64,000 nt of DNA, taken from positions 62,001 to 126,000 of the forward strand of contig NZ_JAGPXT010000004.1 in assembly GCF_018070465.1 (NCBI RefSeq), read 5' to 3'. The notes under the pieces are model-generated. The model had not been told where the DNA came from. It did not search any database and saw only the letters and a list, made by a program, of their open reading frames with translations. A program made the position numbers and the translations under genes. This document shows positions 45,672-54,846 of the stretch, in pieces. Within the stretch, counting starts at the first letter, position 1; each line of letters opens with the position of its first letter. This DNA is from Micromonospora sp. C95 (GTDB lineage Bacteria; Actinomycetota; Actinomycetes; Mycobacteriales; Micromonosporaceae).

Positions 45672-46505
45672 TCAGCGCAGCTGGACCACGTTGCCGGTGA
45701 CCAGCCGCCCGCTCTCCCCGGCGAGGAAGGCGATCACCTCGGCGACCTCCTCGGGGGCGGCGACCCGCAGCAGGTGAGTGTCGTCGGCGACGGCGGCGCG
45801 TACCTCCTCGCTGACCCAGCCGGTGTCGGTGACCGGCGGGTGCACGGCGTTGGCGGTGATACCGAACGCTGCGAGTTCGTGCGCCGCGGCCATTGTGTAG
45901 TTGACCAGTGCCGCCTTGGCGGCACCGTAGGAGACCTCCTCGGGGAACCCGTCACTGCCGCCCGACGTGAGGCTGATGACACGTCCCCAGCCGCGCCGCG
46001 CGGCGACGTTTCGGCGGGCGAACTCGGCGATCAGCAGCGCCCCCGCGCGGGCGTCCACGGCGAACTGGGCGTCGAACGATTCGGCGCTCACCGGCCGCAA
46101 CGTCCGGCCGTGCCGGTCGAGGGCGGTTGGCTTGAACGTGTCGGCCAGCCAGCCGCTGGCATTGTTCACCAGGATGTCGACCGTGCCCAGCTCGCGCTCG
46201 GCGATGTCGAACAGCCGGGCCGGAACGGCCGGGTCCGCCAGATCCGCCTCGACCGGCAGCACCCGACCACCGGCGGCGCGGACCCGCTCGATCACCTCGG
46301 TCGCGTCGCCGGCCCGGTTGCGCCGGTACGTGTCGGGGATACCCGGGTCCGGTGGATCGTCCAACCGTAGATAGCTGACCAGCACCGCTGCGCCCAACTG
46401 GGCCAGCGCGACGGCGGTGGCCGCGCCGATGCCGTGGTTGGCGCCGGTGACGAGGGCCACCCGACCGGTCAGGTCATTTGTCGGAAACAGGCCTTCGGCT
46501 CTCAT
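45672..46505 (-). CDS. SDR-family oxidoreductase
   Basis: A 277-aa short-chain dehydrogenase: TGANHGIG cofactor motif near residue 22, NNAS at the structural position, serine in VISLTSGGSDG and YGAAK catalytic Tyr/Lys. The C-terminus ends GRLVTGNVVQLR. An insertion of about 20 residues after the first Rossmann unit (LDDPPDPGIPDTYRRNR) resembles the KR-type SDR used on sugar or antibiotic substrates. Its ATG overlaps the YccF stop (ATGA). Substrate unknown. Confidence 0.88.
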   Translation of the reverse strand: MRAEGLFPTNDLTGRVALVTGANHGIGAATAVALAQLGAAVLVSYLRLDDPPDPGIPDTYRRNRAGDATEVIERVRAAGGRVLPVEADLADPAVPARLFDIAERELGTVDILVNNASGWLADTFKPTALDRHGRTLRPVSAESFDAQFAVDARAGALLIAEFARRNVAARRGWGRVISLTSGGSDGFPEEVSYGAAKAALVNYTMAAAHELAAFGITANAVHPPVTDTGWVSEEVRAAVADDTHLLRVAAPEEVAEVIAFLAGESGRLVTGNVVQLR

Positions 46506-46882
46506 GGGGCGGGTACGACCTCCTGCCCCAACGGCCAGATCGCCGCCGGGACGAGCTTGAAGTTGGCCACGCCGAACGGGATCCCGATGATGGTCAGGCA
46601 GAGGCTGACGCCGGCGACGATGTGCGAGAGCGCCAACCACCAACCGGCCAGCAGTACCCAGATGATGTTGGCGAGACCCGATGCCACCCCCACGCCGGGC
46701 TTGGGCACCAGGGTCCGGCCGAAGGGCCACAGCGAGTACGACGCCAGCCGCAACGACGCGACGCCGAACGGGATGGTGACGACGAGCACGAAGCAGATCA
46801 GGGCGGCGATACCGTAGCCGATCGCCAGCACCAGACCACCACCGAAGATGAGCCAGAGCACGTTCAGCAGGAATCGGATCAT
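46502..46882 (-). CDS. YccF domain membrane protein
   Basis: A 126-aa membrane protein with two copies of the YccF motif: VTIPFGVASLRLASYSLWPFGR and LTIIGIPFGVANFKLVPAAIWPLG, and about four membrane segments. Function of the family is not established. ATG 46882 is taken; nine earlier in-frame codons from a GTG are less likely. It is coupled to the SDR gene by an ATGA overlap. Confidence 0.87.
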   Translation of the reverse strand: MIRFLLNVLWLIFGGGLVLAIGYGIAALICFVLVVTIPFGVASLRLASYSLWPFGRTLVPKPGVGVASGLANIIWVLLAGWWLALSHIVAGVSLCLTIIGIPFGVANFKLVPAAIWPLGQEVVPAP

Positions 46883-46946
46883 GAACCCATGATGACCGCT
46901 GTGCGCCACCGGTCACCCCGGGAGGGTGGCCGGTGGCGCGGCTGGT

Positions 46947-49061
46947 TCAGCCGGTGACGCCGGTGACGGTGCTGCCGGACCTGGTGACGCGGTAGGTCAC
47001 CTGGGCACCACTCCAGAAGTGGAAGGTGAGGGTGACGGCTGCGCCGTCGCGGACCTCGCCGAAGAAGGTGTCGGTCAACGTGATCCGGTTACCCGGGTAG
47101 TCGGGTGAGAAGGCCACGTCGAATTCCTTGAACGACGTCCAGTCGTGCGGGCCGGCGTTGCTGCCGTCGGCGTACCTCGCCTCCATGGTGGCCAGCTGGT
47201 CGCCGCGGAACTGGGTGGGGATGGCGAAGTCGGCGGTCGTACCGGTGGCGTTGGACAGCACCGGCGTGTCGTAGGTGATCACGTCGATCCGCCAGGGCAC
47301 CCCGGCCGAGAAGCGGGCCTGGAGGCTGGCGTTCACCCCGTACGCCCGGTTGCCGACCAACCGGGTCAGTGCGCTCGCGGTGATGGTGAGCTGGTTGCCG
47401 GAGACCGTGTAGTCGGTGCCCTGCACCAGGTTGGTGCTGCCCTGGCGCAACCCGGAGAAGCTGGTGCCGTTCAGGTTGAGGGTCAACGACTTCGCGGTGA
47501 TCGAGCCGGTACGCGGCACGTACACCTGGTCGGACGACGCGGTGCCGGAACGGGTCGTCCAGCTCGACCTGATCTGGGCCCACAGCTCCGGGTCCTGCCA
47601 CTGGAAGGCGACCCGGTCGAAGTGCTGGCCGTTGTCCCAGAGCTGGGTGGTGATCCGCTTGGTCCTCGCGTAGTGGCCGAGGAACTCGAAGAACTTGAGC
47701 TTCTCGCCCTGCTGGATGGTGCCGGTGTGCCGGTCGAAGCCCAGCAGCCCGTACTCGCCGATGACGACCGGGATGTTGCGGGTCACGAAGGCGTTGTGCA
47801 CCCGGTCGAACGAGTCGGTCAGATCCTGCTGCGTGGTGGCGTCGAAGCGGGTGCCGCCGGCGACGTTGACGCTGAACGGCCAGTAGCCGTAGAAGTGCAC
47901 GGTGGCGATCAGGTTGCGGTCGTCGAGCTGGTTGATGGTCGTGGTCAGTTCGTTGATCCGGGCCTGCTCGGAGGAGGTGTGCAGGGTCGGCAGGACCAGC
48001 ATCCGGGTGGCGTTGGTGCCGCCGGAGGCGCGCACGATCCGGTGGAAGTTGACGTTCAGCTCGTGCAGCAGCTCCGCGTTCTGGGCGTCGCCGGAGCTGT
48101 TGGCGAACTGCGGCTCGTTGACGCTCTCGAAGTGCAGCCTCGGCGAGTGGTCCCGGAACGCGGCGGCGATCTGGGTCCACAGCGCGTTGTAGCGGTTGAG
48201 CACCGTGGTCCGGTTCGTCGGCATCTCGTGGATCCACTGCCACGAGTCGTGGTGCAGGTTGATCATCACGTAGAAGCCGTCGTCCAGGGCCCAGCCGACG
48301 ACCTCCTTGACGCGGTTCAGCCAGGCCGCGTCGATGGTGTACGAGGGCGCGGGGCCGTGGTGGTTGCTCCAGGTCACCGGGATCCGGATGCTGTTGAAGC
48401 CCTGGGCCCGGATGGCGTCGAGCTGCGCCTCGGTGACTCGTGGGTTGCCCCACGCGGTCTCGTCGGCGCCGACCGCGTCGAAGGTGTTGCCGAGGTTCCA
48501 GCCGGGCTGCATCGCGGCCACGTAGGCCATCGGGTCGCCGGCCGGCGGCGGGGAGGTGGGCGGCGGAGTCGTCGGCGGTGGCGTGCTCGGCGGCGGGGTG
48601 GTGGTCGGTGGCGGGGTGGTGCCGACGCTGCCGGTGCAGGTGACGCCGTTGAGGGCGAACGTGGTCGGTGCCGTGTTGCTGCCGGACCACGACCCGTTGA
48701 AGCCGAACGAAACGGTCTGGTTGGTGCCCAGCGCGGCGTTGTAGCTGACGTTGTTGGCGGTGACGTCGTCGCCGGACGAGGTGACGGTGACGTTCCATGC
48801 CTGAGTGACCCGCTGCCCCGAGGGGAACGTCCAGGTCAGCCGCCAGCCGTTGAGCGCATCGCCGAGGTTTGTCACCGCGACGTTCGCGGTGAACCCGCCC
48901 GGCCACTGGCTGGGGGCGGAGTACGCCACCCGGCACCCGGCCGCCGCGTGGGCGGTGCCGGCGTTGATCAGGCCGACACCGGCGAGTAGTGCGGCTACGC
49001 CGCTGGCGACCAGGCCGAATCGCCAACGTGTCCTGCGGAGTGTGCCCTTCAGCCCAGCCAT
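46947..49061 (-). CDS. Secreted CBM2-GH5 cellulase with C-terminal Ig-like module
   Basis: A 704-aa exported endoglucanase-type enzyme. Signal peptide 1-41; CBM2 cellulose-binding module about 42-143 (GWRLTWTFPSGQ; paired C43 and C142); Pro/Thr linker 148-174; GH5 catalytic barrel about 178-500 (PGWNLGNTFDA, RIPVTW, acid/base E316 in SVNEP, nucleophile E436 in VIGEYGLLG); CBM_X2-type Ig domain about 510-600 and a further beta-module to the end. It cleaves beta-1,4-glucan. GAGGAG precedes ATG 49061. Promoter and operator are visible at 49142-49185. Confidence 0.93.
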   Translation of the reverse strand: MAGLKGTLRRTRWRFGLVASGVAALLAGVGLINAGTAHAAAGCRVAYSAPSQWPGGFTANVAVTNLGDALNGWRLTWTFPSGQRVTQAWNVTVTSSGDDVTANNVSYNAALGTNQTVSFGFNGSWSGSNTAPTTFALNGVTCTGSVGTTPPPTTTPPPSTPPPTTPPPTSPPPAGDPMAYVAAMQPGWNLGNTFDAVGADETAWGNPRVTEAQLDAIRAQGFNSIRIPVTWSNHHGPAPSYTIDAAWLNRVKEVVGWALDDGFYVMINLHHDSWQWIHEMPTNRTTVLNRYNALWTQIAAAFRDHSPRLHFESVNEPQFANSSGDAQNAELLHELNVNFHRIVRASGGTNATRMLVLPTLHTSSEQARINELTTTINQLDDRNLIATVHFYGYWPFSVNVAGGTRFDATTQQDLTDSFDRVHNAFVTRNIPVVIGEYGLLGFDRHTGTIQQGEKLKFFEFLGHYARTKRITTQLWDNGQHFDRVAFQWQDPELWAQIRSSWTTRSGTASSDQVYVPRTGSITAKSLTLNLNGTSFSGLRQGSTNLVQGTDYTVSGNQLTITASALTRLVGNRAYGVNASLQARFSAGVPWRIDVITYDTPVLSNATGTTADFAIPTQFRGDQLATMEARYADGSNAGPHDWTSFKEFDVAFSPDYPGNRITLTDTFFGEVRDGAAVTLTFHFWSGAQVTYRVTRSGSTVTGVTG

Positions 49062-49432
49062 GACGCTCCTCGCGTGGTGATGGTGTCGACGGGTGGCTGG
49101 CCGGGCGTCGCCGGGCCACCGGAAACATCCGGCCGGCTCGCACCATAAGTTGGGATCATCAACTTTGTCAATCGATGTAGCGCTATGCATGTGCCCTTTT
49201 CCCAGGTGAGGGAGATGACCCGGTGGGTAAGTAAGGTGGACCATCGCACCGGGATGCTGGGAACCGCGGCGTTCACCGAATCGGCGACGGCGCTGCCGGC
49301 GACGGCTGCGTCGACGTCGTCGAGGGCGTCGGCGCAGCGGCGGTCCGTCGCCCGGAGTGCGGCATCCCGGTGCCAGGCGGCACTGGTCCGGCCGGCGGCG
49401 AATGAGCGTGGCCTCGTGGGGTAGTCGGCGGC
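49062..49432. other. 371-bp divergent intergenic region
   Basis: Between the GH5 gene and the FUSC-like gene. The left half holds the GH5 promoter/operator. I see no convincing promoter or gene in 49190-49432; short reading frames there look like GC-rich noise. Confidence 0.5.
49142..49185 (-). promoter_or_regulatory. Promoter and operator of the GH5 cellulase gene
   Basis: On the minus strand, TTGACA (49171-49166), an 18-bp spacer and TATGGT (49147-49142) form a good promoter about 80 bp before ATG 49061. The spacer contains AAGTTG-N7-CAACTT (49147-49165), and TAGCGCTA (49178-49185), a LacI-like core, lies just upstream. This fits sugar-responsive repression; the sequence is not the classic cellobiose-repressor palindrome. 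Confidence 0.6.
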
Positions 49433-50656
49433 GTGGCGGTGGCGGAGGACGACCGGGGCCGGGCGCGTCGTGCCGGTGACCGGTTCGAGGCCGGGGTCGC
49501 CGAGACGGTCGGCGGCATCAGCCGAAAGATCAACTGGCGGGAGCGACGCCGGAGCCTGGAGCTGTACGCCATCCTCGCGGTACAGGCCGGGGTGGCCGCC
49601 GCGCTGGCCTGGACGCTGGCGCACGAGCTGCTGAACCACCCGTCGCCGGTGTTCGCCCCCAGCGCCGCCGTCGGCACCATCGCCGCCGCGATCGGCCGGC
49701 GCACCCGCCGCACCCTGGAGCTGCTTGTCGGCGTGCTGGCCGGCCTGCTGGTCGGTGACGCCCTGATCATGGTGATCGGCACCGGCCCCTGGCAGATCGG
49801 CACCGTGGTCACCCTGGCCATCCTGCTCGCGCTGAGCATGAGCCGGGGCGGTGCGGTGGTCACCCAGGCCGGCGGTACGGCGGTGCTGATCGCGACCCTC
49901 TCGCCGATCCAGCGGGGACTGGAGGTGCCGCGGGTGATCGACGCGGTGATCGGCGCGATCTCCGCCGTGGTGGTGGTGGCCGTGCTGCCGGTCAACCCGG
50001 TGCGCATCATCCAACGGGCCGCCCGCCCGCTCTTCGCCACCCTTATCGAACACCTGCACAATGCCGCGGACGGGATGTCCCGGGGCGACGCCGCGACGGT
50101 GGCCCGGGCTCGTGACGGGCTGTTCGGCCTGAGCCCTCAACTGGCCCTGCTCAACGACGCCGTCTCCGGTGCGCGGGAGGCGGTGGCGGTGTCGCCGGCT
50201 CGCTGGCACCGCCGAGCCGAGTTCGAGCACTACGAACGTGGCACGCGCTACCTCGACCTGGCGGTCGGGGGCGGCCAGGAGATGCTGCGCCGGGCGGCCA
50301 CCGCGGTCCGCGACGGCGAACCGATCCCGGCCGGGCTGGCCGCCGCGGTGCACTACTTCGGCGACGCCCTGGCGTTGTTGCAGGTCGAGGCGGAGAGTCG
50401 GCAGCACACGACGCGCTCCGAGCAGTTGGTCCTCAAGGCGGTCGACCGGGCCGCCGAGGCGTACGACGAGGGGGTCGGTTTCTCCGGCAGCGTGGTGGTG
50501 GCCCAGATCCGTACCGTCGCCACCGACCTGCTGCGCAGCCTCGGCTGCCGCGAGGAGGAGGCGGTCGCCGTGATCCGGCGACGCTTCGAGGCACAGCGTC
50601 ACGAACTACGGCGTCAGGAGGGGGAGCCGTCGCCTGCCGAACGGAAGGAGACGTGA
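49433..50656 (+). CDS. FUSC/aromatic-acid-exporter-like membrane protein
   Basis: A 407-aa protein. After a charged N-terminus of 45 residues come about six membrane segments (about 46-190; includes SPVFAPSAAVGTIAAAIGRR and LEVPRVIDAVIGAISAVVVV), then a long cytoplasmic helical domain of about 215 residues rich in Ala/Glu/Arg. This half-size layout is the FUSC type related to AaeB efflux pumps. GTG start. The substrate is unknown. Confidence 0.8.
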   Translation: MAVAEDDRGRARRAGDRFEAGVAETVGGISRKINWRERRRSLELYAILAVQAGVAAALAWTLAHELLNHPSPVFAPSAAVGTIAAAIGRRTRRTLELLVGVLAGLLVGDALIMVIGTGPWQIGTVVTLAILLALSMSRGGAVVTQAGGTAVLIATLSPIQRGLEVPRVIDAVIGAISAVVVVAVLPVNPVRIIQRAARPLFATLIEHLHNAADGMSRGDAATVARARDGLFGLSPQLALLNDAVSGAREAVAVSPARWHRRAEFEHYERGTRYLDLAVGGGQEMLRRAATAVRDGEPIPAGLAAAVHYFGDALALLQVEAESRQHTTRSEQLVLKAVDRAAEAYDEGVGFSGSVVVAQIRTVATDLLRSLGCREEEAVAVIRRRFEAQRHELRRQEGEPSPAERKET

Positions 50657-50672
50657 TCGGCCCCGGCCGGAC

Positions 50673-51197
50673 TCAGAGCCGCCCGGCAACCGTCCGAGCC
50701 AGCTCGGTCAGCGGCTTGTCGTACCTGGCCGGGTCGTCCAGCCGGACCAGTCGGATGGCCACCCACACCCCGGCGGCGTGGAAGAAGACCGCGCCGTCCT
50801 CCAGGTACGCCTCGTCTCCGATACCGGACAGTGTCTCGAACTCGTGGTCGAGATCGCGGTCGACGTCGAGGATCTTCTTGGCCCCGTCGCCCACGTACAC
50901 CTCCACCTGCGCCAACGGACCTGACGTCGGCCCGGTGTACGTGCACGTCTCGCGGACCGGCACCGCATCCTCCAGGCGGGTGCCCGCCAACTTCTCGGCG
51001 TCCTCCTTGGGTACCAGGGCGCAGGCGTCGACCGGCGGTGGCTCGGTCGACGGCTCCACCGCCTCGGTCGCCTCGGTGGGCGCCGCCGGCTCCGCCGCCT
51101 CCGTCGGCGGCGGTGGCGCGGCGGCCGGTTCGGCGTTACCGCAGGCGGCGAGAACAGCGACGACGGCGGCCGTCGCGGCGAGCTTGAGGTACCTCAC
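50673..51197 (-). CDS. Small lipoprotein, DUF3558-like
   Basis: A 174-aa lipoprotein: signal VRYLKLAATAAVVAVLAAC (lipobox LAAC), then an Ala/Pro/Glu/Thr-rich linker, then a compact domain starting DACALVPKEDAEKLAG with a second Cys (RETCTYTGP), a pattern seen in DUF3558-type actinobacterial lipoproteins. GAGGAG precedes GTG 51197. The following gene has the same plan, suggesting a duplicated pair. Function unknown. Confidence 0.78.
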   Translation of the reverse strand: MRYLKLAATAAVVAVLAACGNAEPAAAPPPPTEAAEPAAPTEATEAVEPSTEPPPVDACALVPKEDAEKLAGTRLEDAVPVRETCTYTGPTSGPLAQVEVYVGDGAKKILDVDRDLDHEFETLSGIGDEAYLEDGAVFFHAAGVWVAIRLVRLDDPARYDKPLTELARTVAGRL

Positions 51198-51220
51198 GGT
51201 CGTCTCCTCGGGGCGTGGTG

Positions 51221-51739
51221 TCACCGGGGCAGGGCGTCGAGCAGCCGGCGCAGCGCCTGTTCGTATCCGTCGGGCTGTGCGCCGAGGCGCTCGAAGCCGC
51301 TCAGCGTCACGGTGAAGCTGCCGGCACCGCCGACCAGCACCGCCTCGGCACCGATGTCCTTGACCGCCAGGTAGCCCTTACCGTCGCCGTCGAGGTCCGT
51401 CACCGTCTGGTAGGTCTGTTCGGCCTGCTGGTGCTGGTAGTCGTAGGTCGTCTCGCCGGCCAACCGGGAGGCGGTCGTCACGGACAGCGCCGCCACCCCC
51501 GTGCCGTCGCCGAAGCTGCAGTTGCCGTCGTCGACCATGGACTGGCCGACCAACTCGGAGACCTGGGCCGCGGTGAACGGGCAGGCCGGGGTCTCGGTGC
51601 CGGCACCGTCGGCGGGCAGGTCGAGGTCGGTCTCCGCGCCCGCGCCGGGGCCGGCCGCCGGTGGCGCAGGTTCGCCGCCGTCGCAGCCGGTCAGCGCGAG
51701 CGCGGCCACCAGCACCACGGGCAGGATCAGTCGACGCAC
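51221..51739 (-). CDS. Small lipoprotein, paralogue-like partner of 50673-51197
   Basis: A 172-aa lipoprotein with lipobox ALTGC, an Ala/Pro/Gly linker, and a domain starting ACPFTAAQVSELVGQ with NCSFGDGTG, matching the two-Cys layout of the neighbouring lipoprotein. AGGGA precedes the GTG. It lies 23 bp upstream of that gene, so they form an operon. Envelope location is clear; function unknown. Confidence 0.78.
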   Translation of the reverse strand: MRRLILPVVLVAALALTGCDGGEPAPPAAGPGAGAETDLDLPADGAGTETPACPFTAAQVSELVGQSMVDDGNCSFGDGTGVAALSVTTASRLAGETTYDYQHQQAEQTYQTVTDLDGDGKGYLAVKDIGAEAVLVGGAGSFTVTLSGFERLGAQPDGYEQALRRLLDALPR

Positions 51740-51950
51740 GTGTTCGGTTCCCTTCTGACCCCCGGCCGCGACCGGGCCGGGCAGCTCGACATGGTGTGGG
51801 ACCGCGCCGGTGGCGGAATCCGGCCCTCCTGGCGGCAGGGGTCGGCTGACGTGCCGGCCGGAGGAGTCGGCTCGCCGGCGAAAGCCGGTCCGCCGGGGAG
51901 TGACGTCTCGACGCTACGACCAACCGGCCGTGAAGGAATCCGGTGTTTCC

Positions 51951-54752
51951 CTAGCCTTTGACCGCGCCGGCCGGCGTGCCGACGGTCGCCGCCGGCCGGG
52001 GTGCCGGCTCGTCGGGTCCACCGACCCGGGCCAGCGCGGCACCCAGTTCCGCCCGACGGGAGATGCCCAACTTGCGGTAGACCCGGGACAGGTTGGTCTC
52101 GACGGTCTTCGGGCTGACGAACAACTCGTCGGCGATGGCCCGGCTGGTCCGTCCCTGCGCGGCGAGCCGGGCGACCCGCTCCTCGGTGGCGGTGAGATCC
52201 GACGGTGCGGGCGGTCGCCCGCCGAGCCGGGCGGCCTCGGCCCGGGCCCGCCCGCCGAACACCGTCGCGCCCAGCGCGTCGAACTCGACCGTCGCGGCGG
52301 CCAGGGCCTCCCGGGCCGGGCGCTTGCGGCGGGACCGGCGGTGCACCACGCCCTCGACCAGCAGACACCTGGCCCGGTCCAGCGGCAGCACCTCCGGCGG
52401 CACGGCGGCCCGCGCGGCGGCGAGATCCGCCAGGGCGGCCGACGGGTCGGCGCCACCGGCGCTGTCCAGCAGGGCCCGGCTGCGCGCGAGGCCCAGCAAC
52501 GTCCAGGGACGGGGCAACCGCCGGTGTCGCTCCGCCAGCCGGGCCAGGGCGTTGCGCGCGGTGACCAGGTCACCGGCGCCCACGCAGGCCTCGATCCAGT
52601 CGGGCTCGAATCGCTGTGCCAGCGGCTCGGCCAGACCCATCCGGTCGACCGTCGCGGCGAGTCGACCGTACCCGGCTGCGGCGTCGGCCATCCGGCCGGC
52701 GCAGAGCGCCACGAACGCGCCCAATTGCAGGTGGATCCGCCGGCACCAGTCGTCGTCGAGCCGCTCGCCCAGCTGCAGCCCCGCCTCGGCCACCCGCTGT
52801 GCCACGTCGAGCCGGCCGCGGAGCGCGTCGAGCAGCCCGGCCAGCCAGATCTCCGCGGTCGCCTCGGTGCCCAGCAGCTCACCGAGTTCGCGGGCCGCCG
52901 CGATGTGCCGTTCGGCGGCCGACCACCGTCCCGCGAGCAGCTCGGTCTCGCCGAGATGTTTGAGCAGGTCGTACTGCGAGGGCTCGTCGCCCCGAGCCGT
53001 CGCCAGGTCGAGCATGCGGCCCAGCCGTCGTCGGGCCCGCGCCGGGTCGTCGATCGACTTCCACCAGATCGCCGGGATCGTACCGGCCAGCCACGACGGC
53101 TCCGGCCCCTCCATTTCCAGCGCCCGGTCGAGCAGTTCGACGCGGGGCGGTTCACCGGCGCGTACCTCGTTGAAGAACAGGTGCAGCAGCGCCGCGGCGA
53201 GCAGGCTGCGGTCCCCACCGGCACCGGTCAGCAGGGCGATGGCCGCCTCGGCGTGGGCCCGCGCCGGATCCGGCAGGTCGACGAAGAGTGCCAGGTGGGC
53301 GTGGATCCGGCCGGCCAGCGAGGAGTCCGGACGGGTCGCCGCCAGGGCCCGACCGGCCGCCTCGACCGCCGTACCGCCGGACTCGTCGGCACTCCACGCG
53401 ACCACCGCGCGCAGCAGCAGCGCCTCCGCCCGGACGTCGCCGCCGAACGCGGCGGCCACCGCCTCGGCGGCGGCCCGTGCCCCGGGATGGTCGCCACATC
53501 CGAAGCGGGACCGGGCCGCCGCCAGCAGTCGCTGGCCACGACTGGCTTCGTCGTCGACGGGAGTGAGCCGTGCCGCCGACTCGTACAGGTTCGCGGCGGC
53601 CTCCGGGGCGCCCCGCGCGTACTGCCGGGCGGCGGCCGCGGCGAGGGCGTCGGCGACCACCGGATCCGGCGAGGTGGTGCACAGCGCCAGGTGCCGGACC
53701 CGGTCGTCGGGATCGGTGACCACCTCGGCCAGCCTGCGGTGCAGGCCGCGCCGGACACCGGGCGGGATGCCGGCGCGGACCGCGGCCGCGTAGACCGGGT
53801 GGGTGAACTCCACCCGCACGGCTCCGACCACGAGCAGCCCGGCCTCCTCCGCGGCGTCGAACGCGGCGGGGGAGATCCCCGCCGCGGCCAGGTCCCGGAG
53901 CAGGGGTACGCCCAGCAGTGCGGCCAGCCGTACGGCGTCCCGGCAGCGTCCCGGCAGCCGGGCGAGCACCTCGCCGAGGAGCTGGTGCATGGAGGAGGCC
54001 ACCGGCAGATCCTGCGCCGGTTCCGGTGGCTGCGGCAGGCGTTGCACCGCACGGGTCACCTCGATGGCGACAAGTGGGTTGCCGGCGGCCTCCCGGGCGA
54101 TCCGGGCCAGCAGCGAACGACTCAGGGCCCCACCGACCCGCTCGCGCAGGACGTGGTGCAGGGCACCCACGCCCAGCGGGGCCAGGGGCAGCCGGGTCAG
54201 CCGGCCGGGACCGGAGTCGAGCCCGAGCGGCGCGATCCGCAGCGTCGGGCTGTTGTCGGTGCGGCAGCTGACCAGGATGGACAGCCCTGGCCCGACGCGG
54301 CGAAGCGCGAACCGCAGCGCCCGTTCGCTCGGCCGGTCCAACCACGGCGAGTCGTCCACGGCGACCAGCACCGGCCGGCCGGCGGCGAGGGCCGCCTCCA
54401 GCAGCGAGCGGGTGGCGGCACCGACCACCCGCTCGTCGACGGTCTCGTCGCTGTCCCGGGTGAGCAGCACCATCTCGGCCGCGACGCGCTGCGGGCGGGG
54501 CAACGCCGTCACCAGGTCCGTCAGTGGGCGGAGCAGGTCGGCGAGGGCGGCGAAGGGGAGATCGGTCTCGCACTCGGTCGGCGCGCAGCTCAGCACCGAC
54601 CAGCCAGCCCGGGTCGCCTCGGTGACCAGTTCCCGTAGCAGCGTCGTCTTACCGATGCCGGCCGGGCCCTCCAACAGCACCGAGCCCGGCTCGCGCAGTG
54701 CGCGCCGAGCCTGATCGAACACCCCGTCCCGGCCGACGAGCGCACCCCGCAT
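51951..54752 (-). CDS. Large LuxR-family ATPase regulator (LAL type)
   Basis: A 933-aa regulator. Walker A GPAGIGKTTL near residue 30 and Walker B-like PVLVAVDDSPWLD form an N-terminal AAA/STAND ATPase. A long helical, TPR-like middle (about 300-850) follows, and a LuxR helix-turn-helix closes the protein (LTATEERVARLAAQGRTSRAIADEL, SPKTVETNLSRVYRKLG). LAL proteins activate target operons after binding a ligand and ATP, often in antibiotic or sugar pathways. No obvious target gene is adjacent; an AraC-type regulator lies 87 bp upstream. Confidence 0.92.
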   Translation of the reverse strand: MRGALVGRDGVFDQARRALREPGSVLLEGPAGIGKTTLLRELVTEATRAGWSVLSCAPTECETDLPFAALADLLRPLTDLVTALPRPQRVAAEMVLLTRDSDETVDERVVGAATRSLLEAALAAGRPVLVAVDDSPWLDRPSERALRFALRRVGPGLSILVSCRTDNSPTLRIAPLGLDSGPGRLTRLPLAPLGVGALHHVLRERVGGALSRSLLARIAREAAGNPLVAIEVTRAVQRLPQPPEPAQDLPVASSMHQLLGEVLARLPGRCRDAVRLAALLGVPLLRDLAAAGISPAAFDAAEEAGLLVVGAVRVEFTHPVYAAAVRAGIPPGVRRGLHRRLAEVVTDPDDRVRHLALCTTSPDPVVADALAAAAARQYARGAPEAAANLYESAARLTPVDDEASRGQRLLAAARSRFGCGDHPGARAAAEAVAAAFGGDVRAEALLLRAVVAWSADESGGTAVEAAGRALAATRPDSSLAGRIHAHLALFVDLPDPARAHAEAAIALLTGAGGDRSLLAAALLHLFFNEVRAGEPPRVELLDRALEMEGPEPSWLAGTIPAIWWKSIDDPARARRRLGRMLDLATARGDEPSQYDLLKHLGETELLAGRWSAAERHIAAARELGELLGTEATAEIWLAGLLDALRGRLDVAQRVAEAGLQLGERLDDDWCRRIHLQLGAFVALCAGRMADAAAGYGRLAATVDRMGLAEPLAQRFEPDWIEACVGAGDLVTARNALARLAERHRRLPRPWTLLGLARSRALLDSAGGADPSAALADLAAARAAVPPEVLPLDRARCLLVEGVVHRRSRRKRPAREALAAATVEFDALGATVFGGRARAEAARLGGRPPAPSDLTATEERVARLAAQGRTSRAIADELFVSPKTVETNLSRVYRKLGISRRAELGAALARVGGPDEPAPRPAATVGTPAGAVKG

Positions 54753-54819
54753 GGTTGCGATTCTGGCACCGATGAGATGGTGCGGCCATCATGCGGACGG
54801 TGATCCGCCACCGGCGGTC

Positions 54820-54846
54820 GGTCAGGGCGGTCAGGGCGGTCAGGCG
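54820..54846. repeat. Three tandem 9-bp repeats at the end of the AraC gene
   Basis: GGTCAGGGC occurs at 54820-54828 and 54829-54837 with a third, imperfect unit to 54846. The stop codon of the AraC gene lies in the last unit. Such a short repeat could vary by slippage and would not alter the protein except at its last residues. Confidence 0.6.

Noticed and set aside
47145..48989. Plus-strand frame of 614 codons opposite the GH5 gene
   Set aside because: Antisense shadow; the minus strand has CBM2, GH5 catalytic Glu residues and a signal peptide.
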